A stretch of 64,000 bases of DNA from Solwaraspora sp. WMMD406 (GTDB taxonomy: Bacteria > Actinomycetota > Actinomycetes > Mycobacteriales > Micromonosporaceae), in the NCBI RefSeq assembly GCF_029626025.1, contig NZ_JARUBF010000001.1, positions 6,294,001 through 6,358,000 of the forward strand, written 5' to 3'. The position numbers were made by a program, and so were the translations under genes. Every line of letters starts with the position of its first letter. The first letter of the stretch is position 1. Below are positions 6,932 to 15,226 of this stretch, in pieces. Under the pieces are notes generated by a model, which saw nothing but the letters and a program-made list of their open reading frames with translations, made no database searches and was not told the origin of the DNA.

Positions 6932-7510
6932 ATGCAGAACAATCGAAAGAACATCAGGAGGCTCGCGCTTCTCCCACTCGTCGTGGCGCTCGCCGCCGCC
7001 GGCTGCGCGGGCACCGGTACGGGAGGTTCCGCCGGGCCCGCGCCGGCACCCGAGGAGGGTACGACCGTGAATCCTTCATCACGGGCGAGCGCCGACGCGC
7101 TCGGCTGCGGTGCACCGTTCGAGGTCGCGGCCGACGGAGTGCTGACCGTCGACGGCCAGTTCCCCTCGACCGCGGCGGCCGCCGACCGCGACGTCACCGG
7201 CACCGTCGAGGTCACCAGTAACCGCGCCGTTCGCGGCGTGGTCAGCCCACGGGCCGAGGTGTTCCTGGTCCGACAGGGCCGGGTGGCGGCGGTGCCGGCC
7301 GCCCAGGACCTGGTCGGCGTGCAGTGGGACCTCGCCGCCGGTGACGTACGACGGTTGCCCGGCGACGTACCGCTGGTCTCCTGCGAGCCGGACGGCGGGC
7401 CGATCCCGGCCGGGACCTACCAGCTGTACGCGCGGGTGTCGATCGTCCCGGACGACGGCGCCGACCGGCTGGTGTCCTACGGCGGCCCGTGGCAGCTACG
7501 GGTCGACTGA
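6932..7510 (+). CDS. Secreted lipoprotein of unknown function
   Basis: A 192-residue putative lipoprotein: positively charged start (MQNNRKNIRRL), hydrophobic core and a lipobox ending AAAGC, followed by a Gly/Pro-rich linker. The remaining beta-rich domain has two Cys (GCGAPF and VSCEPD) that could pair. The final part (GTYQLYARVSIVPDDG) resembles repeated modules of actinobacterial secreted proteins, but no enzyme motif is visible. ATG 6932 follows AGGAGG by five bases; a GTG at 6926 is a weaker alternative. It stands alone, followed by a strong terminator. Confidence 0.75.
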   Translation: MQNNRKNIRRLALLPLVVALAAAGCAGTGTGGSAGPAPAPEEGTTVNPSSRASADALGCGAPFEVAADGVLTVDGQFPSTAAAADRDVTGTVEVTSNRAVRGVVSPRAEVFLVRQGRVAAVPAAQDLVGVQWDLAAGDVRRLPGDVPLVSCEPDGGPIPAGTYQLYARVSIVPDDGADRLVSYGGPWQLRVD

Positions 7511-7519
7511 GACCGCGGC

Positions 7520-7560
7520 CGCACCGGGCCGGGAACCTCTGTGATTCCCGGCCCGGTGCG
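7520..7560. terminator. Bidirectional terminator
   Basis: Perfect 16-bp stem (7520-7535 with 7545-7560) and a 9-nt loop, between the convergent lipoprotein and protease genes. Confidence 0.8.
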
Positions 7561-7617
7561 CTTCCCGGTCGCCGCACCGTACGAGATCGCCGCCGGGCGC
7601 GCCGACGCCGGACCTGA

Positions 7618-8673
7618 TCAGCCGGTGACGATGCTGACGCCGTACGCGGCCGCGACGTCGATGTAGCGCTCGGCGTAGCTGGTGGTGCCGTTGCCGGCGA
7701 TCACGTTGCCCCGGATCCACGCCCCACCCGAGGTGTCCTTCACGTAGAACGGGCTGCCCGAGTCGCCGCCGGCCGGCTGCGTGCCGCCGTTGAAGACGAT
7801 CACCGGAGACTTGCAGCCGGTGGAGGTGCAGACCTGGCCGGTGATGCTGGTCGCGGTGTGCCCGCAGTGCTCGCCGGTGGTCCGGCCACTGTGGCAGTAG
7901 TCGGTGAAGCCGACGTAGGCGGTCCCGGCCGCCACGACGGGTGCGCTGGAGGTGCTGGTCACGCCGCCGGTGAAGATCCGGCCCGAGTAGGACCGGCCGC
8001 CGACCAGCTCCATGTCCTGGGCGTGGCCACTGACCGTGGGCAGTCGCCGGTTCGACACGACACCGTACGGGTTGGCTCCCGACTCGGTGAGCACGTTGAT
8101 GCCGTTGGCGAAGCAGTGCCCGGCGGTGACGGAGAAGCGGGTACCGGCGCCGTTCTGCACGGCGTACCCGGCCGAACACCAGGCCACCCCGGCGGTCTGG
8201 GTGATGCCGCCACCACCCCAGTACGGCTGGATGTCGTCGCGGCGGTGCCAGAAGTCGCTGGTGGTGGATTGGTTCACCTGTACGGCGTTCGCCGCCTGCA
8301 GGTGGCCTGCGGTCATGCCGGTCGGCTTCGTCAGCGCGGCCACCACGTCGGCGGGCGCGTCGGTGTCGAGGACGATTTTGCCGGTGGTGGCGTCGAAGTA
8401 GCTGCCGAAGGTGTACTTCGTGCCGTGGGTGGCGACGTAGTCGGCGATCCGTCGCTGGATCACCGCCAGGGTCGCGGTCGCCGCCGCCGAGGCGGCGACG
8501 GTGGCGCGGGCGTTGCGGTCCGGCGCGTGCCTGTCGGCGAGTTGGACCGTGGCCGAGCGGGCGGTCTCCTTGCCTCCGTTCGGCGCGGCGTGCGCCGCGC
8601 TCGTGCCGAGCACGGCCAGCGCGACGGCCGCAGCAGCCACGGCGCCGGCGAACGCCCTCCTTTTCGCGAACAT
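7618..8673 (-). CDS. Secreted trypsin-like serine protease (S1 family)
   Basis: A 351-residue preproprotein. Residues 1-30 are a signal peptide ending AAHAA, residues about 31-150 a propeptide region, and the mature domain shows the chymotrypsin-fold triad: His186 in SVTAGHC, Asp220 in AQDMEL and Ser305 in GGDSGSP. Several Cys (166, 187, 260, 270, 282, 287) are placed for disulfides. It is closest in plan to streptogrisin-like or alpha-lytic-like secreted proteases of actinomycetes but the propeptide is shorter than in classical streptogrisins. AAGGAGG lies upstream of the ATG. Monocistronic, with its own 5' untranslated region and terminator. Confidence 0.9.
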   Translation of the reverse strand: MFAKRRAFAGAVAAAAVALAVLGTSAAHAAPNGGKETARSATVQLADRHAPDRNARATVAASAAATATLAVIQRRIADYVATHGTKYTFGSYFDATTGKIVLDTDAPADVVAALTKPTGMTAGHLQAANAVQVNQSTTSDFWHRRDDIQPYWGGGGITQTAGVAWCSAGYAVQNGAGTRFSVTAGHCFANGINVLTESGANPYGVVSNRRLPTVSGHAQDMELVGGRSYSGRIFTGGVTSTSSAPVVAAGTAYVGFTDYCHSGRTTGEHCGHTATSITGQVCTSTGCKSPVIVFNGGTQPAGGDSGSPFYVKDTSGGAWIRGNVIAGNGTTSYAERYIDVAAAYGVSIVTG

Positions 8674-8976
8674 GATTCCTCCTTATGAATTGCGGCCCGT
8701 TACCGCAAGATGGTGCATGCATAAGAAGCGATCACGACGCAAGATCGATAGTAGAATGTCAATGTTGAGACAGTACGGACATGTACATCCGCCGGCCCGG
8801 AAACAAGAATGACGGATCTAGGACCAGCCGACGACACCTACAGTGGGAAGTATCAATAATCGCTTGACACCTGTCCCGGCGATGTGTCCGAAATCCAGCG
8901 GCAGCCGCGCTTCGATGCGAGAATTCTTCCACCTCTACGGACACCGAACAGGCAGCTCGGAGCGAGCGGTGAAGCG
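8674..8976. other. AT-richer intergenic region with divergent promoters
   Basis: This stretch is visibly less GC-rich than its surroundings. On the minus strand it holds the AAGGAGG of the protease gene and a short dyad TTGCGG/CCGCAA (8690-8708). On the plus strand TTGACA at 8864-8869 is a possible -35 element for the TMEM175 gene, without a convincing -10. No small gene was found. Confidence 0.5.
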
Positions 8977-9588
8977 GTGAAGGCAGATCGACTGGGGTCG
9001 TTCAGCGATGGCGTACTCGCCATCATCATCACGATCATGGTGTTGCAGCTGAGAGTGCCGGAGGGTCACGAACTCGACGACCTGATTCGCTCGACCGGCG
9101 TCGGCCTCCTGACGTACCTGCTCAGCTTCGTTTACATCGCCACCTACTGGAACAACCATCACCAAATGTTCCACCTGGTCCAGCATGTCGACGGATCCAT
9201 GTTGTGGGCCAACCTGGCACTGCTGTTCTTCCTGTCGCTGCTGCCGTTCACCACCTCCTGGCTGGACCAGTCACAGTTCGCCACCACCCCGGTCGTGGTG
9301 TACGGCCTCAACCTGCTGGTCGCGGCGATCGCGTACTTCGTGCTGCAACGGGCGATCATGTGGCGGCAGGGGCCGGACTCACCGCTGCGCCGAGCGGTCG
9401 GCACCGACGCCAAGGGCAAGATCTCCCCGATCCTGTACGTCGCCGGGATCCTCAGCGCACTCACGATCGACCGAGGCGGGCCGGTCGGCGTCGGGATCGC
9501 GTTGGCCTGCTTCGTCGGGGTGGCGGTCCTCTGGATCGTCCCGGACCGGCGGATCGTCCGGGTGATCGACCAGGCCGACCGGACCTAG
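8977..9588 (+). CDS. TMEM175-type potassium channel family protein
   Basis: About 203 residues, six predicted membrane helices. The signature of the TMEM175 family, LGSFSDGVLAIIITIMVL, is at the N-terminus; in bacterial homologues the first helix lines a potassium-selective pore. YLLSFVYIATYWNNHHQMFH is the matching third helix region. GTG 8977 is preferred because family members begin only a few residues before the FSDG motif; an upstream GTG at 8884 would add an Arg/Pro-rich stretch overlapping the putative promoter. The last 23 bp of the gene, including the stop codon, are duplicated 31 bp downstream (9597-9619) with one mismatch. Confidence 0.85.
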   Translation: MKADRLGSFSDGVLAIIITIMVLQLRVPEGHELDDLIRSTGVGLLTYLLSFVYIATYWNNHHQMFHLVQHVDGSMLWANLALLFFLSLLPFTTSWLDQSQFATTPVVVYGLNLLVAAIAYFVLQRAIMWRQGPDSPLRRAVGTDAKGKISPILYVAGILSALTIDRGGPVGVGIALACFVGVAVLWIVPDRRIVRVIDQADRT

Positions 9589-9615
9589 CCGGGTCCTCGA
9601 CCAGACCGACCGGAC

Positions 9616-9794
9616 CTAGGCGTACCGATGGTGTTCCGGCGCTTCCGCGAATGGCCTCGTGGGGTACGCGATCCCCGGCTCAGGGAGTCCGGCATGCCGG
9701 GTGAGGGTGCCGTCGTCGAGCCGGCGACCGGGTAGCCGGGTAGCCGGGCCGGAGACAGCCGGACGAGACCGTCGATGGTGACGAACTTCGGCAT
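9616..9794 (-). pseudogene. Possible small ORF broken by an 8-bp duplication
   Basis: An ATG at 9794 preceded by AGAGGA starts MPKFVTIDGLVRLSPARLPG and then runs into a tandem copy of GGGTAGCC (9730-9745). Removing one copy shifts the frame into a plausible tail ending PEHHRYA at 9616, for a product of about 55 residues. No family is recognised. It could also be a random ORF; the rest of the 9589-9962 interval shows nothing else. Confidence 0.25.
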
Positions 9795-9962
9795 CGCGGA
9801 TCCTCTTCAGCCAGGCCCTACCGCTCAGACAATGGCAGAATTCTCCGCCAATCGGACTGAGCGTACCGCTTGGCAGACCATGCCCGACGGACCGCTCGCC
9901 GGGCACCGTCACTCGGGTAGGTTCGATCTTCGAGAAGCAGGCCGGGTGACTGGGAGTACGAG

Positions 9963-10958
9963 TTGGCGCAACCGTCCCGTCCCGTGACATCACCACCGCC
10001 GGTGGAGATCGAGGAGCTCTTTCCCGAGCTGCGGGAGCACGCGGCGACCGCGATCCGGCTGCACCCCCGGCCGGGTGAACCGGGCGTCGACGACAGCTCC
10101 GTCGGCGGGCCGCTGCGCTGGCCGGCCGGCGAGCCGTGGCCGTACTGCACCGACCAGGACCACTACGTCGACCAACTGTTGACGCCCGACACGGTCCGCC
10201 GGACCCGCCGGGTCTACGCGGCGGCGAAGGCCCGCGCGACGGCCACCGGGCAGAAGTACACGTTGACCGAGGCCGAGCAGGCAGAGGTGCCGGAGTTCGA
10301 CTACACCGAGCCGTTGGCGTTGGCGAAGCAGCCGATCGCGTTGGTCCCGGTGGCCCAGCTGTACCGGCACGACGTCCCGGATCTCGACCTCGGCGGGCCG
10401 CCGGACGCCGACCTGCTCCAGGTGCTCTGGTGTCCGCTGGACCATCCGGACACCGGTTACCAGCCTCGGGTCGAGCTGCGTTGGCGGCGGGTCGCCGACA
10501 TCCACGGCCAGCTGGACCCGGCGCCCGAGCCGGTGGTGGTGAACGAGAACTATCTGCCGACGCCGTGCGTGGTGCACCCCGAGCCGGTCCGGGAGCACCA
10601 GTACGCCGATCTGCTGCCGGAGAACCTCAAAACACGGCTGTACGCCTGGGAGAAGCAGTCCGGTCACAGTTACCAGAACGACTTTTCGCTGGCCCCGGGC
10701 TGGAAGGTCGGCGGTTTCGCCAACTGGTCGCTGTCGGACTGGCAGCCGGTCGACTGCACCGCCTGCGGCACACCGATGACGTTGCTGCTGACCGCCGACT
10801 CGGGTGCACGCACCGGCAGCCAGCGGTGGCGGGCCACCGGTGAATCGGCCGACGCGCCGATGAACCCGGTCGACGTACTCATCGGTCGGGGTTATGCGTT
10901 GTACGTCTTCGCCTGCCCGACGTCGGCGGCACACCCGGCGGCCACCGCGATGCAGTGA
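9963..10958 (+). CDS. DUF1963 (YwqG-like) protein
   Basis: A 331-residue cytosolic protein of the DUF1963 group: GGPLRWPAGEPWPYC near residue 48 and WKVGGFANWSLSDWQPVDCTACGTPMTLLLTADSG in the C-terminal half are the hallmark segments (a Gly/Trp-rich first motif and a CxxC pair). Biochemical function of the family is unknown. The TTG at 9963 is the first plausible start in frame; no strong ribosome-binding site is seen, so an internal start is possible. It is monocistronic and ends just before an IS element. Confidence 0.75.
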   Translation: MAQPSRPVTSPPPVEIEELFPELREHAATAIRLHPRPGEPGVDDSSVGGPLRWPAGEPWPYCTDQDHYVDQLLTPDTVRRTRRVYAAAKARATATGQKYTLTEAEQAEVPEFDYTEPLALAKQPIALVPVAQLYRHDVPDLDLGGPPDADLLQVLWCPLDHPDTGYQPRVELRWRRVADIHGQLDPAPEPVVVNENYLPTPCVVHPEPVREHQYADLLPENLKTRLYAWEKQSGHSYQNDFSLAPGWKVGGFANWSLSDWQPVDCTACGTPMTLLLTADSGARTGSQRWRATGESADAPMNPVDVLIGRGYALYVFACPTSAAHPAATAMQ

Positions 10959-11007
10959 GGTCGACGCCCCACCTCGACGTGCCCTGCTACCGGAATGCGG
11001 GCCGGTG

Positions 11008-11027
11008 CTCCGGCCTTCGGGCCGGGG
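11008..11027. terminator. CCGGCC-TTCG-GGCCGG hairpin
   Basis: A 6-bp G/C stem with a TTCG tetraloop, extended by a wobble and one more pair, 50 bp downstream of the DUF1963 gene. It may terminate that gene or be part of the left end of the IS200/IS605 element that starts here. Confidence 0.5.
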
Positions 11028-11071
11028 GTGAAGGCCCGTGCTGGGAGGGCCGCCAGGGCCCGAGCAGTGTT

Positions 11072-11497
11072 CTAACCTGGCTGGTTCTGCTGCTCGATGT
11101 ACTGCTTCACGGCGCTCGGCGGCGTGCCGGCGACGGAGCCGGCGAAGTACGAGCCTGACCAGAGCTTGTTGGCCCGGTAGAAGTGGCGTGCGAGGTCGGG
11201 GAATTCCTGCCGCAGGCGGCGCGACGAGACGCCCTTGAGGCTGTTGACCAGGCGGGCCACGGCGACTTTGGGTGGGTGGTTGACCAGCAGGTGGACGTGG
11301 TCGTGGCCGCCGTTGAACTCGACCAGTTCGGCCTCGAAGTCGTGGCAGACGTCCCGCATGATCTGTTCCATGCGGGTCAGGTGCCGGTCGGCGAACACCT
11401 CGTGCCGGAACTTCGTGACGAAAACCAAATGGACGTGCATCGCGAAACACAGTGCCTGCCGGTACGGACACCTTCGAGTTCTGCCATAGACCAACAT
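11072..11497 (-). CDS. tnpA: IS200/IS605 Y1 transposase TnpA
   Basis: A 141-residue HUH single-strand transposase. The HUH pair is at residues 67-69 (HDHVHLLV) and the nucleophilic Tyr at 133 (AVKQYIEQQ), in the right spacing for a complete catalytic domain; FVTKFRHEVF near residue 26 is the conserved first strand. Length equals that of typical IS200/IS605 TnpA, so the enzyme looks intact and could act on its own ends and possibly on the other right ends in this window. Its ATG lies 15 bp from the divergent tnpB GTG, so the promoters overlap. Confidence 0.92.
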   Translation of the reverse strand: MLVYGRTRRCPYRQALCFAMHVHLVFVTKFRHEVFADRHLTRMEQIMRDVCHDFEAELVEFNGGHDHVHLLVNHPPKVAVARLVNSLKGVSSRRLRQEFPDLARHFYRANKLWSGSYFAGSVAGTPPSAVKQYIEQQNQPG

Positions 11498-11512
11498 GAT
11501 ATCGTGTGGTTC

Positions 11513-12503
11513 GTGCAGCTCCGGTACCAGTTCCGGGTCTATCCGACACCCGACCAGCAGATCGCGCTGGCCCGGGCGTTCGGATGCGCCCGGGTGCCGG
11601 TTCCGGTCCCGTAAGGACAACCGGCAGGCTGTCCGCTTCACCCGCAACTCCCGGTTCACGGTCCTGGACAACGGCCGTCTGCGGCTGCCGAAGATCGGCG
11701 ACCTCACGGTCCGCTGGTCGAGGTCGTTGCCGTCGGACCCGTCCTCTGTGACGGTCATCCGGGACGCCGCCGGGCGGTATTTCGCCTCGTTCGTCGTCTC
11801 GTCCACGGACGAGCCGCTGCCCGAGTCGGACTCGGAAGTGGGGATCGATCTGGGGCTGACGCATTTCGCGGTCATGTCGGACGGTACGAAGGTGGCCGCA
11901 CCCAGGTTCCTGCGCCGCGCGGCCCGCAAGCTCAAGCGGCTGCAACAGGCCCTGTCCCGCAAGCAGCGCGGGAGTCAGAACCGCAAGAAGGCTGTGGTGA
12001 AGGTCGCCAGGGCACACGCCCGGGTGGCCGACACCCGGCGGGACTGGCAGCACAAGCTGTCCACGACGATCATTCGCGAGAATCAAGCGGTGTACGTCGA
12101 GGATCTGTGCGTCGTCGGTCTCGGCCGCACGAGGCTGGCGAAGTCCGTGCACGACGCGGGATGGTCGTCGTACGTCGCCATGGTGGAGTACAAGGCGGCG
12201 AGGTACGGACGCACGTTCGCCCGGGTGGACCGGTGGCTCCCGTCCACCCGGATGTGCTCGGACTGTGGCCGGGTCAACGAGAAGATGGCGCTCGACGTCC
12301 GGTCGTGGGTGTGTCCGTGTGGCGGTCTCCACGACCGGGACGTCAACGCGGCGATCAACATCAAGGCCGCCGGGCAGGCGGACTTCAACGACCGTGGAGC
12401 GCGGGTAGGACCGGGACCCGTCCCGGCACCGCGCGGTGAAACGGTAACCCACCAGAACACCGCGCGTGACACGCGCGGTGTGGCTGGAATCGCCGCCGCT
12501 TAG
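11513..12503 (+). pseudogene. tnpB: tnpB with internal deletion and frameshift
   Basis: The N-terminal segment VQLRYQFRVYPTPDQQIALARAFGCARV is read from GTG 11513, then the frame breaks at about 11590-11612 and TnpB homology resumes in another frame at RFRSRKDNRQAVRFTRN. Roughly 75 codons expected between these points are missing, removing much of the REC/wedge region. Downstream, the RuvC motifs (VGIDLGLTHFAV, VYVEDL, DRDVNAA) and the zinc ribbon (CSDC and CPCG) are all intact up to the stop inside the right-end hairpin. The deletion junction contains a short CCGGT repeat compatible with a slippage or microhomology event. As read, no functional nuclease can be made. Confidence 0.8.
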
Positions 12504-12520
12504 GGCGGCGAGGATGTCAA
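12380..12520 (+). ncRNA. Putative omega/reRNA of the deleted tnpB element
   Basis: In IS200/IS605 elements a guide RNA scaffold overlaps the 3' end of tnpB and the right end; here that region, including an ACCGCGCG/CGCGCGGT dyad (about 12456-12480) and the terminal hairpin, is retained. The predicted guide would start at 12521 (GGTGAGCCCCGACGCG). Boundaries are inferred, not seen. Confidence 0.35.
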
Positions 12521-12558
12521 GGTGAGCCCCGACGCGGTCCTGGTACGACGGAGGTCAC

Positions 12559-12912
12559 GTGGGCGGTCGACGGTCGTTGCCAAAGCAGTTCGTGGGCAGA
12601 TTCAACGCCTGCGTTCTGACGTTGCGTTCGTCGCCCCGGTGGGGCCGGCTGGTCCAACGCCACCTGACGGTCGTCACCTACACCGGGCGCCGGTCGGGCC
12701 GCACGTTCAGCACCCCGGTCAGCTTCCGCCGTACGGGCGACACCGTCACCATCAGGGTCGCGATGCCGGACGCCAAGAACTGGTGGCGCAACTTCACCGA
12801 CGGCGGCGGCCCGCTCTCACTGCACCTCGATGGGGTCGACCGCCCCGGGCACGCCGTCGCCCGACGCGACGACCGGGGCCGGGTCACGGTCGTCGTCACC
12901 CTGGACAGCTGA
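12559..12912 (+). CDS. DDN/F420-type nitroreductase-family protein
   Basis: A 117-residue split-barrel protein. TVVTYTGRRSGRTFSTPVSFRR matches the first beta strands of the deazaflavin-dependent nitroreductase (DDN, formerly DUF385) group, and PDAKNWWRNF the following helix. These proteins usually bind F420 and reduce or isomerise small substrates, but the present one is shorter than typical members (140-150 residues) and the substrate cannot be named. GTG 12559 has GGAGG six bases upstream. Its last 96 bp overlap antiparallel with the DUF3817 gene. Confidence 0.7.
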   Translation: MGGRRSLPKQFVGRFNACVLTLRSSPRWGRLVQRHLTVVTYTGRRSGRTFSTPVSFRRTGDTVTIRVAMPDAKNWWRNFTDGGGPLSLHLDGVDRPGHAVARRDDRGRVTVVVTLDS

Positions 12913-13218
12913 CCCGACGCTGGCGAGCATGCCGCGCCGACGGGCCCACCGCTCGAAGGCGAGCGTCGCGAACGGCGGCACCGCGCAGATCATGGCCAGC
13001 ACGGTGACCGGCACCCGCCACCGGTGCACCCAGGCCACGGCCAGCGTGAGCAATCCGTACGCGGCGAAGAGCGCCCCGTGGATCGGCCCGAAGATCTGCA
13101 CGCCGAGTTCGTTGCCGGGCGGCCCGTACTTGACCGCCATCCCGACCAGCAGGCCCGCCCAGGAACCCGCCTCCGCGATGGCCGTCACGACGAACAGCCG
13201 GGTCACCATCTCGCGCAT
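12817..13218 (-). CDS. DUF3817 membrane protein
   Basis: An integral membrane protein with three hydrophobic helices: the first around AIAEAGSWAGLLVGMAV, the second around HGALFAAYGLLTLAVAWV and the third around VTVLAMICAVPPFATLAF, with the DUF3817 motif GPIHGALF between. The core ends at about residue 98 (ERWARRRGML); the remaining 35 or so residues are an Asp/Pro-rich tail encoded antiparallel to the DDN-type gene, which suggests loss of the original stop codon. ATG 13218 fits the family N-terminus; a GTG at 13254 overlapping the upstream stop is an alternative. Confidence 0.75.
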   Translation of the reverse strand: MREMVTRLFVVTAIAEAGSWAGLLVGMAVKYGPPGNELGVQIFGPIHGALFAAYGLLTLAVAWVHRWRVPVTVLAMICAVPPFATLAFERWARRRGMLASVGSAVQGDDDRDPAPVVASGDGVPGAVDPIEVQ

Positions 13219-13246
13219 CCACCCGATGGTAGTGGCGCTGTCGGCC

Positions 13247-13615
13247 TCAACCACGGTTGACGTGCTCCGCGAGCTGCTCCGGGGCGCGCATCCGCCACGC
13301 GTCGGTGACCAGTTCGGCGAGCCGGTCGACGTCGACCCGCTCCAGTCGGAGCATCACCAGCGGCAGACCGTCGTAGGCGGGTGTGGTGAAGAACAGGTCG
13401 GGTTCGCCGAGCAGCAGCGCCTGCTTCTCTGCCTCGTCGCCGACGTACAGCACGGCGACGTCGGTGCGGATCACCCGTGGCTTGCCAGGTCGGCGCTCCG
13501 GGTAGGACCAGACGAAGCCCTTGTCGGCGACCCGGAAATCGAAACCGTCGCTGGGTATCTCGACGACCTGCGGCAGCGTCAGCGCCAGGCGACGAACGTC
13601 GTCGGCGTCAGCCAT
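13247..13615 (-). CDS. MmcQ/YjbR family protein
   Basis: A 122-residue MmcQ/YjbR-like (double-wing) protein. Diagnostic parts are MADADDVRRLALTLPQVVE at the start, FVWSYPERRPGKPR in the middle and LAELVTDAWRMRAPEQLAEH at the end. The family binds DNA weakly in vitro and no precise role is known. ATG 13615 is chosen because AGGAG lies five bases before it. It is followed directly by the DUF3817 gene and may be cotranscribed with it. Confidence 0.85.
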   Translation of the reverse strand: MADADDVRRLALTLPQVVEIPSDGFDFRVADKGFVWSYPERRPGKPRVIRTDVAVLYVGDEAEKQALLLGEPDLFFTTPAYDGLPLVMLRLERVDVDRLAELVTDAWRMRAPEQLAEHVNRG

Positions 13616-13671
13616 CGGGACTCCTGCGCACCGCCGCACCGCACATGGCCACAGGTTAGCCGTCGGTCCGG

Positions 13672-14457
13672 TCAGCCGTCGGTCCTGGTCGCCACGACGA
13701 ACACCCGGCGGAACGCGAACGCGACAAGTCCGTCCCGGATCGGGTATCGGAGCGCGAGGTCCGCGCCGAGCCACTGGCGGAACAGCGCCCATTCGTCGTC
13801 GTCCAGCGCCGCCCGGACCGGCCGGGCAGCCGTACCCTCGACCCAGGCAAGCACCGGATGCGCCGCCGGGTCGGGGTCACCGGCGGGCAGCAGATGCAGG
13901 TACGTGGTCTCCCACGCGTCGACCGCGCAGCCGGAGGGCAGCAGCACGGCCGCGTAGCCCGCCGGGTCGAGCACCGCGTCCCCGCCCCGGATGTCGGACA
14001 GCCGGTCCCGCCACCGGGGATCCGTCGCGACCGAGCGGATCGCCTGATGCGCCGGGGCGTCGAAGTTGCCGGGGACTTGGACGGCCAACACCGCCCCCGG
14101 CCGCAACCGGGCCGCCCACCGCTCGAGCAACGCGGGATGCCCGGGCACCCATTGCAGTACGGCGTTGCAGGTCACCACGTCGGTGTCGGGCGCCGGGTCC
14201 CAATCGGTCACGTCGCCGACGTCGAACCGTACCGGTGACCCGAGCGCCCGGGCAGCGGAGATCATCTCGACCGACGAGTCGAGCCCGCTGATCCGGGCCT
14301 GCGGCCAGCGCGCCGCCAAGCGGAGCGTCATGGTGCCCGGCCCGCAGCCGAGGTCGACGACCACTGCCGGGTCGTCGACCGCGATCCTCGCCAGCAGGTC
14401 GTCGAACGGACGGGACCGGTGGTCGGTGAAGCGCAGATAGGCGGCCGGGTCCCACAT
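13672..14457 (-). CDS. tam: Trans-aconitate 2-methyltransferase-like enzyme
   Basis: A 261-residue class I SAM methyltransferase. MWDPAAYLRFTDHRSRPFDDLL is the typical Tam N-terminus, VVDLGCGPGTMTLRLA is motif I, and VTCNAVLQWVPGHPALL is the substrate-proximal loop conserved in trans-aconitate methyltransferases, which monomethylate trans-aconitate, an aconitase inhibitor. It starts two bases after the GNAT gene stop, so the two are one operon. Confidence 0.85.
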   Translation of the reverse strand: MWDPAAYLRFTDHRSRPFDDLLARIAVDDPAVVVDLGCGPGTMTLRLAARWPQARISGLDSSVEMISAARALGSPVRFDVGDVTDWDPAPDTDVVTCNAVLQWVPGHPALLERWAARLRPGAVLAVQVPGNFDAPAHQAIRSVATDPRWRDRLSDIRGGDAVLDPAGYAAVLLPSGCAVDAWETTYLHLLPAGDPDPAAHPVLAWVEGTAARPVRAALDDDEWALFRQWLGADLALRYPIRDGLVAFAFRRVFVVATRTDG

Positions 14458-14459
14458 CG

Positions 14460-15071
14460 CTACCGTCCTCCCGGCGGTGCCGGCGTGCCGCCGGCCCGGT
14501 ACGCCGCCCATTCCTCGGCGAGCATGGCGAAGTCGAGTTCCGTGCTCCACTCGCCTTTGAAGAATTCGTTGCGGACCAGTCGGGCTTCCTGCCGCATGCC
14601 GAGTCGCCGCGCGAGTCGGGCCGACGGCTCGTTGCGTTCGTCGATCCGGGCGACGATCCGGTGCAGGCCGAGGTGGTCGAACCCGAGGCCCAGCAGTGCG
14701 TACGCGGCCTCGGTGGCGTAGCCGTTGCCGCCGACGTCGGGGTGTACGACGTAGCCGATTTCCCCGCCACGATGCACGCGGCTGCGCCAGAAAAGCACCA
14801 CGTCGCCGATCAGCCGGCCGGTCCCGGCGATCTCGACGCCCAGGGTCAGCGCCTGACCGTCGTCGGTCAGACCGGTGTTGGCCCACATGGTGGAGAGCCG
14901 TCTGACGATCTCGTCGCGGGTCATCGGCCCGAACGGCACGTACCGGCAGACGTCGGGCAGGCTGCGGTAGGCCAGCAGCGCGTCGACGTCGTCGATGGTC
15001 AGCGGGCGCAGCAACAACCGCTCGGTGCGTACCGGGTAGTCGGGGCGCAGGCCCGACGGCGGTGCGGTCAT
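14460..15071 (-). CDS. GNAT family N-acetyltransferase (RimJ/RimL type)
   Basis: A 203-residue acetyltransferase. YPVRTERLLLRPLTIDDVDALL is the usual start of RimJ/RimL-like enzymes; the acetyl-CoA loop is GNGYATEA and the following helix-strand is GLHRIVARIDERNEPSARLARRLGM. Acceptor unknown: this subgroup includes ribosomal-protein N-terminal, aminoglycoside and small amine acetyltransferases. ATG 15071 has GGAAGGA five bases upstream. First gene of an operon with the tam-like gene; its upstream region was probably replaced by the second IS element, which begins about 80 bp away. Confidence 0.85.
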   Translation of the reverse strand: MTAPPSGLRPDYPVRTERLLLRPLTIDDVDALLAYRSLPDVCRYVPFGPMTRDEIVRRLSTMWANTGLTDDGQALTLGVEIAGTGRLIGDVVLFWRSRVHRGGEIGYVVHPDVGGNGYATEAAYALLGLGFDHLGLHRIVARIDERNEPSARLARRLGMRQEARLVRNEFFKGEWSTELDFAMLAEEWAAYRAGGTPAPPGGR

Positions 15072-15147
15072 CGGATTCCTTCCGTGGATACTCCGGTGTT
15101 GCGGCCGGAGAGGAAACGGAACTCCTGCGGAGCAGGACAGGGCAAGT

Positions 15148-15170
15148 CGATCCGCCGCCGAGGCGGATCG
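15148..15170. repeat. 9-bp hairpin near the left side of the tnpB element
   Basis: CGATCCGCC/GGCGGATCG with a five-base loop, 57 bp upstream of the tnpB start; candidate left-end hairpin of the stand-alone element. Confidence 0.4.
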
Positions 15171-15226
15171 GCGTCCACCCCACACGCAACCCCACCGCTC
15201 ACGACCGGATCGCTAGACTGTCGACT

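Larger units (their letters stand above)
11000..12520. mobile_element. IS200/IS605-type element with divergent tnpA and deleted tnpB
   Basis: Contains an intact Y1 transposase gene on the minus strand and a tnpB remnant on the plus strand, their 5' ends meeting at 11497/11513. The right end is a hairpin (TCGCCGCC at 12490-12497 with GGCGGCGA at 12504-12511) followed by AGGATGTCAA, with the TCAA cleavage-type sequence at 12517-12520. The left boundary is uncertain; a hairpin at 11008-11027 may belong to it. No target duplication is expected for this family. Confidence 0.7.

Noticed and set aside
9990-12452. 820-codon minus-strand ORF across DUF1963 and the IS element
   Set aside because: Low-complexity shadow frame crossing a mobile element boundary; no domain, while well-supported genes lie in other frames.
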